Translations under genes and position numbers: made by a program
Notes under the pieces: model-generated
What the model saw: the letters and a program-made list of their open reading frames with translations, nothing else
What the model was told of the DNA's origin: nothing
Database searches by the model: none
Assembly: GCF_042140245.1 (NCBI RefSeq)
Contig: NZ_CP159483.1
Span: 2,604,001 to 2,668,000 of the forward strand
Direction of reading: 5' to 3'
DNA length: 64,000 nucleotides
Source of the DNA: MH13 sp042140245
GTDB taxonomy: Bacteria > Pseudomonadota > Alphaproteobacteria > Rhizobiales > MH13
Shown here: positions 26,049 through 34,986 of the stretch, piece after piece
Position numbering within the stretch: the first letter of the stretch is position 1
How the letters are laid out: every line of letters starts with the position of its first letter

Positions 26049-26954
26049 TCAGTGTGTGCTCTTAGCGTGAGCCATCAACGTCTCTTCAAAAACGCGTTGT
26101 GCGCGGGAAATGCGTGTTCCAATTGAAAACGCGCACTCAAAATGGGTGTTGTAGGATAGCTGATCGGGCAAGATTGGTCGCAACATGCCTTTCTCATGCC
26201 AGCTCGCCGCAGTTTGATCGGGTAGGTGGCCGATGAACTCGCCTGAGAGAATAAGGGCGACCACGCCTTCCAAATTGCTGCTGTTGGTGGACAGTTTTTT
26301 GGGCTGCATGAGCCCTGGACGCAGCATGCCCCCATAATAGTTCTTCGCGGCGTAATCGAACTGCGACAGCTCTTCGATGTCGGGAAACTCGGTGGCGTCA
26401 AACAGTGGGTGACCGGGGCCGCAATAGAGTGTCTGACGTTCGTCGAACAGGCTCACATAGCGCAGCCCAGGAGCGTGATTGGGGAACGTGTGGATGCCCG
26501 CGTGCAGTTTCTGATCAAGGATCTGACGTTCGATTTCAAGCGGGTCGTGAAGGCGGAGATTCAGCGCAACGGCGGGCATTTTGTGCCGGAGGGTTCGGAT
26601 GATCCGATCAATGGGAAAGTCTGGATTGCCGAGCAGCGAGTCGGCCGTTGCGATATGAAGCTCGCCGGTGATCTCGCCGCGCAGCGCGCTCACTTTGCTG
26701 GTGAAGCGTTTGCAGTTATCGAAGAGTTCTTTGGCGGCCTCGTAAACGACGCGGCCATCATCGGTTAGCGCGAAACCGGCACGTCCGCGGCGACATAGTT
26801 TCAGTCCAAGACGTGCTTCCAAGTCAGCCATTTGCGTGCTGATGGTTGATTGGCTGACATTTAAGGCAATTTGCGCTGGTGAGAAACCTCCGGCCTCTGC
26901 CACCGTGACGAAGACGCGCAGCAAGTGAATGTCAGGGCTGGAGATCGACATCAT
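26049..26954 (-). CDS. LysR-family transcriptional regulator
   Basis: 301 residues. N-terminal HTH DIHLLRVFVTVAEAGGFSPA with QIALNVSQSTISTQMADLEA and LGLKLCRRGRAGFALTDDGR, typical of LysR. The C-terminal periplasmic-binding-protein-like sensor begins ITGELHIATADSLLGNPDFP. It is divergent from the ureohydrolase operon and convergent with the monooxygenase gene. Most likely activates the ureohydrolase-kinase-aminotransferase operon in response to its substrate. Confidence 0.9.
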   Translation of the reverse strand: MMSISSPDIHLLRVFVTVAEAGGFSPAQIALNVSQSTISTQMADLEARLGLKLCRRGRAGFALTDDGRVVYEAAKELFDNCKRFTSKVSALRGEITGELHIATADSLLGNPDFPIDRIIRTLRHKMPAVALNLRLHDPLEIERQILDQKLHAGIHTFPNHAPGLRYVSLFDERQTLYCGPGHPLFDATEFPDIEELSQFDYAAKNYYGGMLRPGLMQPKKLSTNSSNLEGVVALILSGEFIGHLPDQTAASWHEKGMLRPILPDQLSYNTHFECAFSIGTRISRAQRVFEETLMAHAKSTH

Positions 26955-26985
26955 AGCCGGGACTCTCTTCGATGAATGTCAATGT

Positions 26986-26995
26986 AAGCATGCTT
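26986..26995. promoter_or_regulatory. Candidate LysR site
   Basis: AAGCATGCTT is a perfect 10-bp palindrome, 32 bp upstream of the LysR start and within the 109-bp divergent region before the ureohydrolase gene. LysR boxes are short interrupted palindromes in this location, but this one is contiguous and short, so the call is tentative. Confidence 0.3.
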
Positions 26996-27063
26996 TACTA
27001 CAAATTGCTTAGATGTTTGGTCTGGAGAAGACAATTGTCAACACGACACGGAGGACTCGTCAG

Positions 27064-28023
27064 TTGGCTCACTTCCAATCCCCCAAGACGCCAGACATGA
27101 CAGCACCACGCTACAGCGGTCTGGCAACGTTCATGCGCGCGCCAATTGCTGAAGCTCTTGAGGGCATCGATATTGCGATGCTGGGCATTCCTTACGATGG
27201 CGCCCTGACCAATCGTCCGGGCGCCCGACATGGCCCGCGTGAGGTGCGCAACCAATCCAGCTTGATGCGCTCTATCAATCATGCAACGCGCATCGACCCT
27301 TACGCTCTGTGTTCGGTTGCCGATGTTGGCGATGTGGCCTTTACGTCGGCCTTTGATATCGAAGCGTCGCATCGACAGATTGAAGCCTTTGTCGCCGATG
27401 TCGCCGCGGCAGGGGCCTTGCCGTTGAGCTGCGGGGGCGACCACTCGGTGAGTTTGCCGATCTTGAGGGCTTTGGCCAAAGAGCCTGTTGCTTTGCTCCA
27501 CATCGATGCCCACACCGACACTTGGGACAGTTTCCAAGGCTCAAAATTCAATCATGGAGCGCCTTTTCGCCGTGCCCATGAAGAGGGTCTTATTGACCCG
27601 AAAAAAACCGTTCAGATTGGTATTCGCGGTGCCCAAAATGTTTCTGAAGGGTGGGACTATTCGCAAAGCTCAGGCATGCGCGTGATGTTTATCGAGGAGG
27701 TTCGCGCCAAGGGCATTCCAGCAATCGTCGATGAGGCACGGGCCGTGTTGGGCAATGGTCCGGTGTATCTGACGTTTGATATCGACAGCATTGATCCAGC
27801 TTTTGCGCCCGGAACCGGCACACCTGAGATTGCCGGGCTTACGACCGCTGAGGCGCTCGATCTGATCCGGGGTTTTCGCCATCTGGATTACATCGGTGCA
27901 GATGTTGTGGAAGTTTCTCCTCCCTTCGATGTGGGTGGCATCACCGCGCTGACGGCCGCCACAGTTATGTATGAGATTTTGTGTGTGCTTGCGGAGGTGC
28001 GCGCCGCCAGTGCGCGCACGTAG
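27064..28023 (+). CDS. Ureohydrolase (agmatinase/guanidinobutyrase family)
   Basis: 319 residues from TTG 27064, chosen because GGAGG lies nine bases before it; ATG 27013 would add 17 residues and lacks a site. Binuclear manganese ligands are all present: CGGDHSVSLP, HIDAHTDTWD and FDIDSIDPAFAPGTGTPE; GARHGPREVR near the start is the substrate loop. The enzyme hydrolyses a guanidino compound to urea plus an amine in the cytoplasm. Followed by a kinase of the APH fold and a class III aminotransferase. A second family member is at 35895-36869. Which guanidino compound is used cannot be read. Confidence 0.88.
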   Translation: MAHFQSPKTPDMTAPRYSGLATFMRAPIAEALEGIDIAMLGIPYDGALTNRPGARHGPREVRNQSSLMRSINHATRIDPYALCSVADVGDVAFTSAFDIEASHRQIEAFVADVAAAGALPLSCGGDHSVSLPILRALAKEPVALLHIDAHTDTWDSFQGSKFNHGAPFRRAHEEGLIDPKKTVQIGIRGAQNVSEGWDYSQSSGMRVMFIEEVRAKGIPAIVDEARAVLGNGPVYLTFDIDSIDPAFAPGTGTPEIAGLTTAEALDLIRGFRHLDYIGADVVEVSPPFDVGGITALTAATVMYEILCVLAEVRAASART

Positions 28024-28029
28024 GCGGCG

Positions 28030-29094
28030 ATGATGATGGCCAACCAGACGGCACAAGCGGCAGGTCTGGCTGACAGCTACACGCCGATGCCGGAAGACGA
28101 GGCGCATAATCTGCTGCATCGGCACTATGGCTTTACCGGTCAGTTGAAACGTTTCGCCACAGAAAAGGATGACACGTTTGGGGTGAGTGCTGACGACAGG
28201 CAAGCGTTTGTGTTGAAGATCGCCAACCCCGGTGAAAGCTTTGGTGAGATTGACTTTCAACACGCCATTTTGCGCACCGTTGAGCGGCGTGATCCGGGGC
28301 TTCCTGTACCGCGCGTGATTGCCACGAGTGAGGGCCAACATCTTTTCCAGATCACTGATCGCAACGGGCAAGATCGCTATGTGCGATTGCTGAGCTTTTT
28401 GGATGGTACGCCGCTGGATCAAACCCATTCCAGTTCCGAGCAGCGTCGCCAGATAGGGAAAATCTTGGCACGGCTGCGGCTGGCAACCGAGGCTGTGTCG
28501 CATGCGGCAGAAGACCGGGTGCTTGCGTGGGATGTTCAGCACCTGCTGTCCCTTAAGCCACTCCTTGAGGAGATCACTAACCCCGATCAAAAGCAGGCTC
28601 TTCAGGCCGGCATGGGGCGGTTTGAGGCACTGCTCCCAGACATTTGCAGCTGCCGGCAACAGGTTTTGCACAATGATTTTAGCCGCTCTAACATCGTGGT
28701 TGATCACCAAGCGCCGGAGTTTGTCACGGGCATCATTGACTTTGGTGATGCGGTGAAAACAGCGGTTGCGATCGATGTATCGACGGCGCTCCTCAATCAG
28801 CTTCCACGCGAACCAGAAGCGGACATGTTTGCCGCTGGTCGCGATGTTCTGGACGGCTATTTGAGCCAGACCGATCTAACGGACGATGAGCTACGCCTCA
28901 TCCCGCATCTGGTGATGGCACGTGTGGTCGCCCGGGCGCTGATCACGCTTTGGCGTGCGCGCATGTTTCCTGACAATCAAACCTATATTCTGCGCAACAC
29001 CGAGCAGGGATGGCATCAGCTGGCTTGGTTTCTTGACCGACCAATGAGCCAGGTCAGCATGGAGCTGCTCGATGCCCGGGCAAAGGGACACTGA
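28030..29094 (+). CDS. APH-fold phosphotransferase (hydroxylysine kinase/homoserine kinase II-like)
   Basis: 354 residues; three in-frame ATGs at 28030-28036 leave the exact start open. The catalytic loop is LHNDFSRSNIVV (H-x-D-x4-N form) and the metal Asp is in GIIDFGDAV. An ATP-binding Lys is in FVLKIAN. Rather than drug resistance, the tight link (TGATG) to a class III aminotransferase matches the hydroxylysine kinase/phospholyase pair of animals and bacteria, where an amino alcohol is phosphorylated and then eliminated. Substrate here is inferred only. Confidence 0.8.
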   Translation: MMMANQTAQAAGLADSYTPMPEDEAHNLLHRHYGFTGQLKRFATEKDDTFGVSADDRQAFVLKIANPGESFGEIDFQHAILRTVERRDPGLPVPRVIATSEGQHLFQITDRNGQDRYVRLLSFLDGTPLDQTHSSSEQRRQIGKILARLRLATEAVSHAAEDRVLAWDVQHLLSLKPLLEEITNPDQKQALQAGMGRFEALLPDICSCRQQVLHNDFSRSNIVVDHQAPEFVTGIIDFGDAVKTAVAIDVSTALLNQLPREPEADMFAAGRDVLDGYLSQTDLTDDELRLIPHLVMARVVARALITLWRARMFPDNQTYILRNTEQGWHQLAWFLDRPMSQVSMELLDARAKGH

Positions 29095-30443
29095 TGGCAA
29101 CACGTTCAAACACGCCGCGTCGCGGCAAGATGGTCAACGGGTTTGACCCATCAACGACCGGTACGCTGGATAAGCGGACCCGCGATTTTGTGGAACGTCG
29201 CGCCCATCTTCTTGGGCCCGCCTATCGCTTGTTCTACGCCGATCCGGTGGAGTTTGTGCGCGCCCATGATGTGCTGATGTACGATGCCGATGGCAACGAG
29301 TACCTGGATGCCTACAACAACGTGGTATCAGTGGGGCACGGGAATCCGCATGTTGTTGAAGCGGTGCATGCGCAGATGCAAACGCTGTGCACCCACACAC
29401 GCTACATGCATGAAGGTATTTTGAACTTTGCCGAAAAATTGCTCGGATCGTTTGAAGATAACATCGGGCACATGATGCTTACCTGTACCGGGTCGGAAGC
29501 CAACGATCTGGCGTTGCGGATGGCCAAACACCATACGGGCAACAAAGGCATTATCGTCACCTCTGAGGCCTATCACGGCAATTCAGACCTTTCCGCTAGC
29601 TTCTCTCCGTCCTTGGGCGAGAACGCGCCGTTGGGAACCTGGGTCCGGCGCGTTCCCGCCCCGGACACCTATCGTGCTAGCGCCAACGATATGGGCACAT
29701 GGCTGGCAGGCGAAGTGTCCAAGCAAGTTCATGATCTGCAACGTCGAGGAGAGGGGGTGGCCGCGTTTGTTGTGGACTCGCTTTTCTCATCGGACGGCGT
29801 GTTTGCCCATGATCACCCTATTCTGAAGCCCGCAGTGGACGTGGTGCGCGAGGCTGGCGGCCTGTTTGTCGCCGATGAAGTTCAGTGCGGCTTTGCGCGG
29901 TCAGGGTCGCACATATGGGGTTATCAGCGCCATGACGTGGTGCCTGATATCATCACCATGGGTAAGCCCATGGGCAATGGCTACCCGGTTGCTGGGGTCG
30001 CGATGCGTCCAAACGTGGTTGAGGCGTTTGGCAACGATATGCGCTACTTCAACACCTTTGGCGGCAACACGGTCGCGGTGGCTGCCGCCAATGCGACATT
30101 CGATGTGATTAAGGGCCAGAACCTTCTCCACAACAGCGCCCAAGTGGGCGCGATGCTCAAGGCAGGTGTTGAAAGCTTGGCTCGCAGCGATGAGCGCATT
30201 GGCGATGTGCGTGGCGCAGGCCTTTATCTGGGCGTGGAGATGGTGAGTAACCGTGCGACCAAAACACCAGATTCGAAGCTAGCCCTTGGCCTTGTCAATG
30301 CGATGCGCGCAAAGCGCGTGCTCATATCGGCGACTGGTTTCAATGCCAATGTTTTGAAAATTCGCCCGCCTTTGACTTTCACACCGGCGCATGTTGATCG
30401 GTTTTTGAGTGCGCTTGAGAGCGCATTGCGCGAAAGCCGTTAG
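29094..30443 (+). CDS. Class III pyridoxal-phosphate aminotransferase or phospholyase
   Basis: 449 residues. PLP Lys is K291 in TMGKPMGNGYPV; Asp261 in FVADEVQCGFARSG binds the pyridine nitrogen; CTGSEANDLALRMAK and TFGGNTVAVAA are the phosphate-binding regions. Members of the AGXT2L branch, which act as phospholyases on phosphoethanolamine or phosphohydroxylysine, often pair with APH-fold kinases as seen here. Plain transamination (for example of the amine released by the ureohydrolase, such as 4-guanidinobutyrate-derived GABA) is an alternative. Start overlaps the kinase stop. Confidence 0.85.
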   Translation: MATRSNTPRRGKMVNGFDPSTTGTLDKRTRDFVERRAHLLGPAYRLFYADPVEFVRAHDVLMYDADGNEYLDAYNNVVSVGHGNPHVVEAVHAQMQTLCTHTRYMHEGILNFAEKLLGSFEDNIGHMMLTCTGSEANDLALRMAKHHTGNKGIIVTSEAYHGNSDLSASFSPSLGENAPLGTWVRRVPAPDTYRASANDMGTWLAGEVSKQVHDLQRRGEGVAAFVVDSLFSSDGVFAHDHPILKPAVDVVREAGGLFVADEVQCGFARSGSHIWGYQRHDVVPDIITMGKPMGNGYPVAGVAMRPNVVEAFGNDMRYFNTFGGNTVAVAAANATFDVIKGQNLLHNSAQVGAMLKAGVESLARSDERIGDVRGAGLYLGVEMVSNRATKTPDSKLALGLVNAMRAKRVLISATGFNANVLKIRPPLTFTPAHVDRFLSALESALRESR

Positions 30444-30473
30444 CCGTTCGGTTGAAAGTGGCATGCTCCTATG

Positions 30474-30494
30474 CCGCAAAACCACGTTTTGCGG
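30474..30494 (+). terminator. Hairpin downstream of the aminotransferase operon
   Basis: CCGCAAAAC-CAC-GTTTTGCGG is a perfect 9-bp stem with a 3-nt loop, 30 bp after the aminotransferase stop. No T-run follows, so it may be an RNA 3'-end stabiliser or a Rho-assisted terminator rather than a classical intrinsic one. Confidence 0.45.
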
Positions 30495-30574
30495 CGCGAT
30501 GGCGTGGTCGGACAGGTCTACCTTTCTGCTCTAATTTTAGGCGTTTTACCGACCGAACTGCCCAGACATGAAGA

Positions 30575-30633
30575 TAGGCGCCTAATGATTATGCGTTGAC
30601 CTGTTTGCGTGCATTAAATCGATAAATATCGAT
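30575..30633. promoter_or_regulatory. Two inverted repeats before the SsuA-like gene
   Basis: TAGGCGCCTA (30575-30584) is a perfect palindrome, and ATCGATA-AA-TATCGAT (30618-30633) has perfect 7-bp arms. Both lie in the 297-bp gap before the binding-protein gene at 30741, where a regulator site is expected. No regulator is encoded next to this operon, so the cognate protein is unknown. Confidence 0.4.
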
Positions 30634-30740
30634 GCATCATGGGGTAATACCGTATTTATGCGATGCGATTGCCGACTGACCCTCTCGTTCAGGCATTAGG
30701 GTCACCTTGTGCTGTGCCGTGCAAACTGGAGATCGTATCA

Positions 30741-31769
30741 ATGACAAAATCAAGTACCCCGGCCAAGCTGAGCAAACACATGCTCATGCCCGCGCTTGTT
30801 TCTGCCACTGTTTTGGGCGCTATGGCACCAGCGCATGCCGCCGACGAAATCGACTGTGTGTTTCCCTTCTGGTTTGGGTTTGCTCCCGTCTTTGTTGCCG
30901 AAAGCGAAGGCTATTTTGCCAGCGAAGATCTTGAGGTGAGTACCGCGTTCGACAACGACCGTGCGAACGTGCTGCCTGCTATGGCCAGTGGCGCCATCGA
31001 TTGCACCATGCGCACTATCGGAGAGGTGATGTCGCGCCCACGTACGGCAGACACAACGGGCACTGTTATTGGAACCATCGACGTTTCTGTCGGCGCTGAT
31101 GGTGTTGTGGCTGGCCCTGAAATTGAAACAGTTGCCGACCTTATCGGCCAGAATTTCGCCGGTGAAATCAATCATCCAGGGACGACCCTTGTCGCGCACG
31201 CGTTGGCGCAAGAAGGCCTGAGCATTGACGATGTGAACCTGCAGCTGATCGCCACGGACGACAGTATGGCGGTTTTCGAGGATGACTCCATCGCTGCCGT
31301 TGCGACGTGGGAACCGATGATGAGCTCCATCGTCAATGGCACCTCACGTGAAGGTGCGCGTATTTTGCTATCTTCAGCCGACTATGAGGGCCTCATCACC
31401 GATGTGATCTTGGTGCGCACCGAGGACTATGAAGAGAACCCGGAAAAGTACGCCAAATTCCTGCGTGGCATCTACCGCGCCATCGACCTTTATGAGGCTG
31501 ACCCTGAACGTTTCGTGGAAATCGCGGCGCCCTTCTTCGATGTTCCTGCTGATGAAATGTCAGAGGCTCTCGAAGGTGTCCTTTACACCAGCTACGAAGA
31601 GTTGGTGAGCTATATGCCTAGCGCCGATGGGCCTGGACGCTTGAAAGAGGTTTTTGATGCGTTCAACGAGATCAATATCTCACTAGACCTTGCCGACGCC
31701 CCGCTGGACTATGATGGCCTGGTGTCAGGCGATCTTTTGGTCGACCTTTTCGAAGGCCATGAACGCTAG
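30741..31769 (+). CDS. ABC substrate-binding protein, NMT1/SsuA-like
   Basis: 342 residues from ATG 30741 (TGGAGATCG upstream); an in-frame start 78 bp earlier would bury the signal peptide. The leader is KLSKHMLMPALVSATVLGAM ending APAHAA. The mature part starts with DEIDCVFPFWFGFAPVFVAE and SEGYFASEDLEVSTAFDNDR, the layout of nitrate/sulfonate/thiamine-precursor binding proteins, and shows VATWEPMMSSIV later. Works with the permease and ATPase that follow. The substrate is probably a small aromatic, amine or ureide used by the downstream SDR, deacetylase and ureohydrolase. Confidence 0.87.
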   Translation: MTKSSTPAKLSKHMLMPALVSATVLGAMAPAHAADEIDCVFPFWFGFAPVFVAESEGYFASEDLEVSTAFDNDRANVLPAMASGAIDCTMRTIGEVMSRPRTADTTGTVIGTIDVSVGADGVVAGPEIETVADLIGQNFAGEINHPGTTLVAHALAQEGLSIDDVNLQLIATDDSMAVFEDDSIAAVATWEPMMSSIVNGTSREGARILLSSADYEGLITDVILVRTEDYEENPEKYAKFLRGIYRAIDLYEADPERFVEIAAPFFDVPADEMSEALEGVLYTSYEELVSYMPSADGPGRLKEVFDAFNEINISLDLADAPLDYDGLVSGDLLVDLFEGHER

Positions 31770-31779
31770 GTCCACCCTT

Positions 31780-31811
31780 GAGATCACGCGTCTTTCAAGA
31801 TGCGTGATCTC
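31780..31811 (+). terminator. Strong intra-operon hairpin after the binding-protein gene
   Basis: GAGATCACGC (31780-31789) pairs perfectly with GCGTGATCTC (31802-31811); TCTT and AAGA extend the stem inside after a G-T wobble, leaving a tiny loop. Lies 10 bp after the binding-protein stop and 32 bp before the permease start. No T-run. Probably stabilises the upstream mRNA and reduces permease expression. Confidence 0.65.
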
Positions 31812-31843
31812 CAACTGTTGCCGCTGAACAGGTTGCTCATTTC

Positions 31844-32632
31844 GTGCTGAAAACCCTCGTTTCGTTCCGCAAGCAGCTGCCGCGACGCACACAGATCGTT
31901 CTGGGTGTTTTTGGCTTCGCGATCTTCCTGACTGCCTGGCATCTCATCGCGATTTCTGGAGCAATACGCCCTGAGTTCTTGCCGACACCTTGGGCGGTGG
32001 CTCAAGCTTTTGTGAGCCTGTTCACAGAGCGAGATTTTGCAACTGACATCGGGATAAGTGTCGGACGCGTCTGGTTTGCCTTCCTTTTGGCTGTGATCGT
32101 TGCGATCCCACTGGGACTGCTGATGAGCACCTACAGAGCTGTTGGCGCTTTGTTAGAACCCTTCATTGATTTCATTCGCTATCTTCCGGTACCAGCTTTG
32201 GTTCCGCTGCTTGTGATCTGGTTTGGCGTTGGTGAGGCGTCCAAGATCGCGGTGCTTTGGATGGGTACATTTTTCCAGCTCATTCTGCTCATCGCTGACG
32301 ATACCAAACGTGTGCCGAGTGAATACATTGAGTCTGGGCATACTCTTGGTGCGAGCAAGGGCGAAATCATGCGCCACATCATCGTGCCGGCCGCTCTGCC
32401 CAACATGGTCGATAATCTGCGCATCACACTAGGCTGGTGTTGGACCTACCTCATTGTTGCTGAGATCGTGGCGGCCAACTCCGGCATTGGTCACGTCATC
32501 TGGTCGCTGCGCCGGTTCGTGAAGACGCCTGAGGTGATGGCGGGCATTATTGCCATCGGGATTATTGGCTTGCTCACCGACCAAGCTTTTCGCTTCGCCC
32601 ACGCGCGGCTCTTTTCTTACCAAAACCGGTGA
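31844..32632 (+). CDS. ABC permease, SsuC/TauC-like
   Basis: 262 residues from GTG 31844. Six membrane helices are apparent (first about residues 18-38). The EAA loop is SGHTLGASKGEIMRHIIVPA, and the family segment RYLPVPALVPLLVIWFGVGE is intact. It forms the homodimeric channel of the importer whose binding protein and ATPase flank it; three bases separate its stop from the ATPase ATG. Confidence 0.9.
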   Translation: MLKTLVSFRKQLPRRTQIVLGVFGFAIFLTAWHLIAISGAIRPEFLPTPWAVAQAFVSLFTERDFATDIGISVGRVWFAFLLAVIVAIPLGLLMSTYRAVGALLEPFIDFIRYLPVPALVPLLVIWFGVGEASKIAVLWMGTFFQLILLIADDTKRVPSEYIESGHTLGASKGEIMRHIIVPAALPNMVDNLRITLGWCWTYLIVAEIVAANSGIGHVIWSLRRFVKTPEVMAGIIAIGIIGLLTDQAFRFAHARLFSYQNR

Positions 32633-32635
32633 GCG

Positions 32636-33436
32636 ATGCAGAACTTTATCACCATCAATGACATCTCCAAAACCTTCTGGTCATCCGATGGCAAGGTTGA
32701 AACGCCGGTTATTCAACCGCTGTCGCTGTCCATCGACGAAGGTGAGTTGGTGATGTTTCTTGGCCCATCGGGCTGTGGCAAGACGACGTTGATGCGCATT
32801 GTTGGTGGGCTGGAAACCCAAGACAAGGGATCGATAACTTTGGCTGGGGACGTGTTGAGCGATCCCGACCGTCGCCGAGGCATGGTGTTTCAGGCCTACT
32901 CCTCGTTTCCGTGGCTCACGGTGCGCCAAAACATCAAGTTTGGCACACGCTATCGCAAAGACATCTCCAACGCGGAAAAGGAAGAGGTCACCGACCGCTA
33001 TCTCAACATGGTTGGGCTTTCCAACTATGCCGACTTTTACACCAACCGAATTTCAGGTGGCATGCGCCAGCGTGTTGCCATTGCTCGTACGCTCGCCTCG
33101 TCGCCCGATGTGCTGCTGATGGATGAACCCTTCGGAGCGCTTGATGCTCAAACACGCGAGTTCCTCCAATTCCAACTCATGGACATCAACAAGCAAGAGA
33201 AGAAAACCACCATCTTCGTCACCCACGATGTTGAAGAGGCGATCTTGCTGGCCGACCGTATCTTGATCTTTTCGGCTCGGCCAACGCGGGTCATCAAGGA
33301 GATCAGGGTTGGTGATGTGTTGCCCTATGATGATCGACGCAATGGAACCGCCAACATGGAAGCCTTCTTCAGGATGCGTGGTGAGATACTTGAGATTCTG
33401 CGGCAAGAGTACCGTCGCGCGCAGGGTGAGACATGA
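32636..33436 (+). CDS. ABC ATPase, SsuB/TauB-like
   Basis: 266 residues. Walker A FLGPSGCGKTTLMRIVGGLE, Q-loop VFQAYSSFPWLTVRQN, signature RISGGMRQRVAIARTLASSP, Walker B LLMDEPFGALD and switch His in IFVTHDVEEAILLAD are complete. The signature reads ISGGM rather than LSGGQ, common in this subfamily. ATGA overlap with the first SDR gene ties import to catabolism. Confidence 0.93.
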   Translation: MQNFITINDISKTFWSSDGKVETPVIQPLSLSIDEGELVMFLGPSGCGKTTLMRIVGGLETQDKGSITLAGDVLSDPDRRRGMVFQAYSSFPWLTVRQNIKFGTRYRKDISNAEKEEVTDRYLNMVGLSNYADFYTNRISGGMRQRVAIARTLASSPDVLLMDEPFGALDAQTREFLQFQLMDINKQEKKTTIFVTHDVEEAILLADRILIFSARPTRVIKEIRVGDVLPYDDRRNGTANMEAFFRMRGEILEILRQEYRRAQGET

Positions 33437-34212
33437 CCGAGATGGCTGATTTTTCTGGCAAGCATGTTGTGATCACCGGTGCCAATCGTGGCATCGGACT
33501 TGGCATTGCAGAAGGTTTTCTAAAAGCCGGTGCCGACTTGACCATTTGCGGCCTGGAAGACGAGACGCCGGAAATCGCTGCGCAACTTGCCCAGACTCAT
33601 GGGCGCTCGGTGAAGGGTGTCACTTGCGACATTTCTGATCGCCAACAGGTGCTGGCATTCAGCGAGCACTGCGACAGCCTTGATGTGTTGATCAATAATG
33701 CTGGCTTTGAGTTCATCACACCGATTGCTGATCCTTCGCCACGGGTTGATGATGTGTTTGAACGCATCATCATGACCAATGTTGTTGGCACCTTCTCTGT
33801 AACACGGGCTTTGTTGCCCAAGCTGGTGGATGGCGGGCGGATCGTCAGCACATCCTCGATGTGGGGCAAGACGGCAGTTGCTGAGTTCAGTGCGTATTGT
33901 GCCTCCAAGCATGCGGTGATCGGCCTAACCCGGTCGCTTGCGCAGGAGCTCGCGCCGCGCCGAATCTCAGTCAATGCCGTGTGTCCAGGTTGGGTGCGTA
34001 CCGTGGCCTCTATGCGCTCGCTATCGGCCATGGCTGCGCGTGAAAAACGCAGTGAAAGCGAGCTGCTTGATGAGATTGTAGGCGCACAGGCGCTTCCCGG
34101 TTTGATGGACCCGTCCGACATGGCGGCGATGTATCTGTTTCTGGCTGGACCGGCAGCCGACAACATCACCGGTCAGTCCTTCACGGTTGATCGTGGGGAG
34201 TTGATGCAATGA
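33433..34212 (+). CDS. Short-chain dehydrogenase/reductase
   Basis: 259 residues. Cofactor motif VVITGANRGIGLGIAEGFLK, NNAG in VLINNAGFEF, catalytic Ser in IVSTSSMWGK and YCASK in AYCASKHAVIGLTRSLAQEL. The C-terminus PADNITGQSFTVDRGELMQ is the usual SDR end. It overlaps the ATPase gene and the next SDR gene by 4 bp each. NAD(P)-dependent oxidation of an alcohol or amino alcohol derived from the imported compound is likely. Confidence 0.92.
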   Translation: MTEMADFSGKHVVITGANRGIGLGIAEGFLKAGADLTICGLEDETPEIAAQLAQTHGRSVKGVTCDISDRQQVLAFSEHCDSLDVLINNAGFEFITPIADPSPRVDDVFERIIMTNVVGTFSVTRALLPKLVDGGRIVSTSSMWGKTAVAEFSAYCASKHAVIGLTRSLAQELAPRRISVNAVCPGWVRTVASMRSLSAMAAREKRSESELLDEIVGAQALPGLMDPSDMAAMYLFLAGPAADNITGQSFTVDRGELMQ

Positions 34213-34964
34213 GCGCGTCAGATGGGTCAGAGTTGCAAGGCCAACGAGCGCTGGTGACCGGCGCTGCGCGCGGCATTGGTGCGGCGGTGGCACAGTCTCT
34301 TGCGCAAGCGGGCGCCGATCTTATGGTCTGCGACCTGGCTGATCCCGTTGAAACAGTAACCGCTATTAAGCGGGCAGGCGGGTCTGCTACGGGCATGGCG
34401 TGTGATGTGAGTGATGCGAACGCGACTGCTGAACTCTTCGGAGCCATTAACCAGTCTTGGGGCGGGCTTGATATCGCGGTGAACGCGGCTGGCATACTGA
34501 TTGAAGCCAAGATCGCTGACATGGATGTCGCGGACTTTGACAGGATCGTGGCGGTCAATCTGCGCGGCACCTTCCTGATCGCGCAGGGTGCGGCGCGTCT
34601 TATGCGTCAAGCTGATGCGGGCCGCTTGATCACCATCTCCTCAGAGCTTGCCTATCTCGGGCGTGAGGATTTTTCCGCCTATTGCGCCACCAAGGCAGGC
34701 GTTGTTGGGCTTACACGGTCGCTGGCTCGCGAACTCGCTCCTGACATTTTGGTCAATTCCATCGCGCCTGGCCCGACAGATACGCCGATGCTTGATCAGG
34801 AAAGCATGTCGCCGGAGTGGCGCGAAAAAGAACTGCAAATCCCGCTAGGCCGCTTTGGGAAACCGCAAGAGATCGCAGCGCTGGCCCGCTTCCTATGCGG
34901 GCCAGATGCCGGCTTTTTCACTGGACAGACCCTCAGCCCCAATGGCGGCGCGGTGATGATTTGA
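34209..34964 (+). CDS. Short-chain dehydrogenase/reductase, second
   Basis: 251 residues. Cofactor motif ALVTGAARGIGAAVAQSLAQ, NAAG in DIAVNAAGILIEAK, Ser in LITISSELAYLG and the YxxxK of AYCATKAGVVGLTRSLAREL. It is a distant paralogue of the preceding SDR (about the same length, shared middle region), probably a second oxidation step rather than redundancy. Ends GQTLSPNGGAVMI. Followed by the deacetylase-fold gene after 22 bp. Confidence 0.92.
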   Translation: MSASDGSELQGQRALVTGAARGIGAAVAQSLAQAGADLMVCDLADPVETVTAIKRAGGSATGMACDVSDANATAELFGAINQSWGGLDIAVNAAGILIEAKIADMDVADFDRIVAVNLRGTFLIAQGAARLMRQADAGRLITISSELAYLGREDFSAYCATKAGVVGLTRSLARELAPDILVNSIAPGPTDTPMLDQESMSPEWREKELQIPLGRFGKPQEIAALARFLCGPDAGFFTGQTLSPNGGAVMI

Positions 34965-34986
34965 GTTTCTTGGAAGGATAGAGCTG

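Noticed and set aside
28030..29094. Aminoglycoside resistance gene
   Set aside because: The APH fold is shared with metabolic kinases; tight coupling to a class III PLP enzyme and ureohydrolase favours metabolism.
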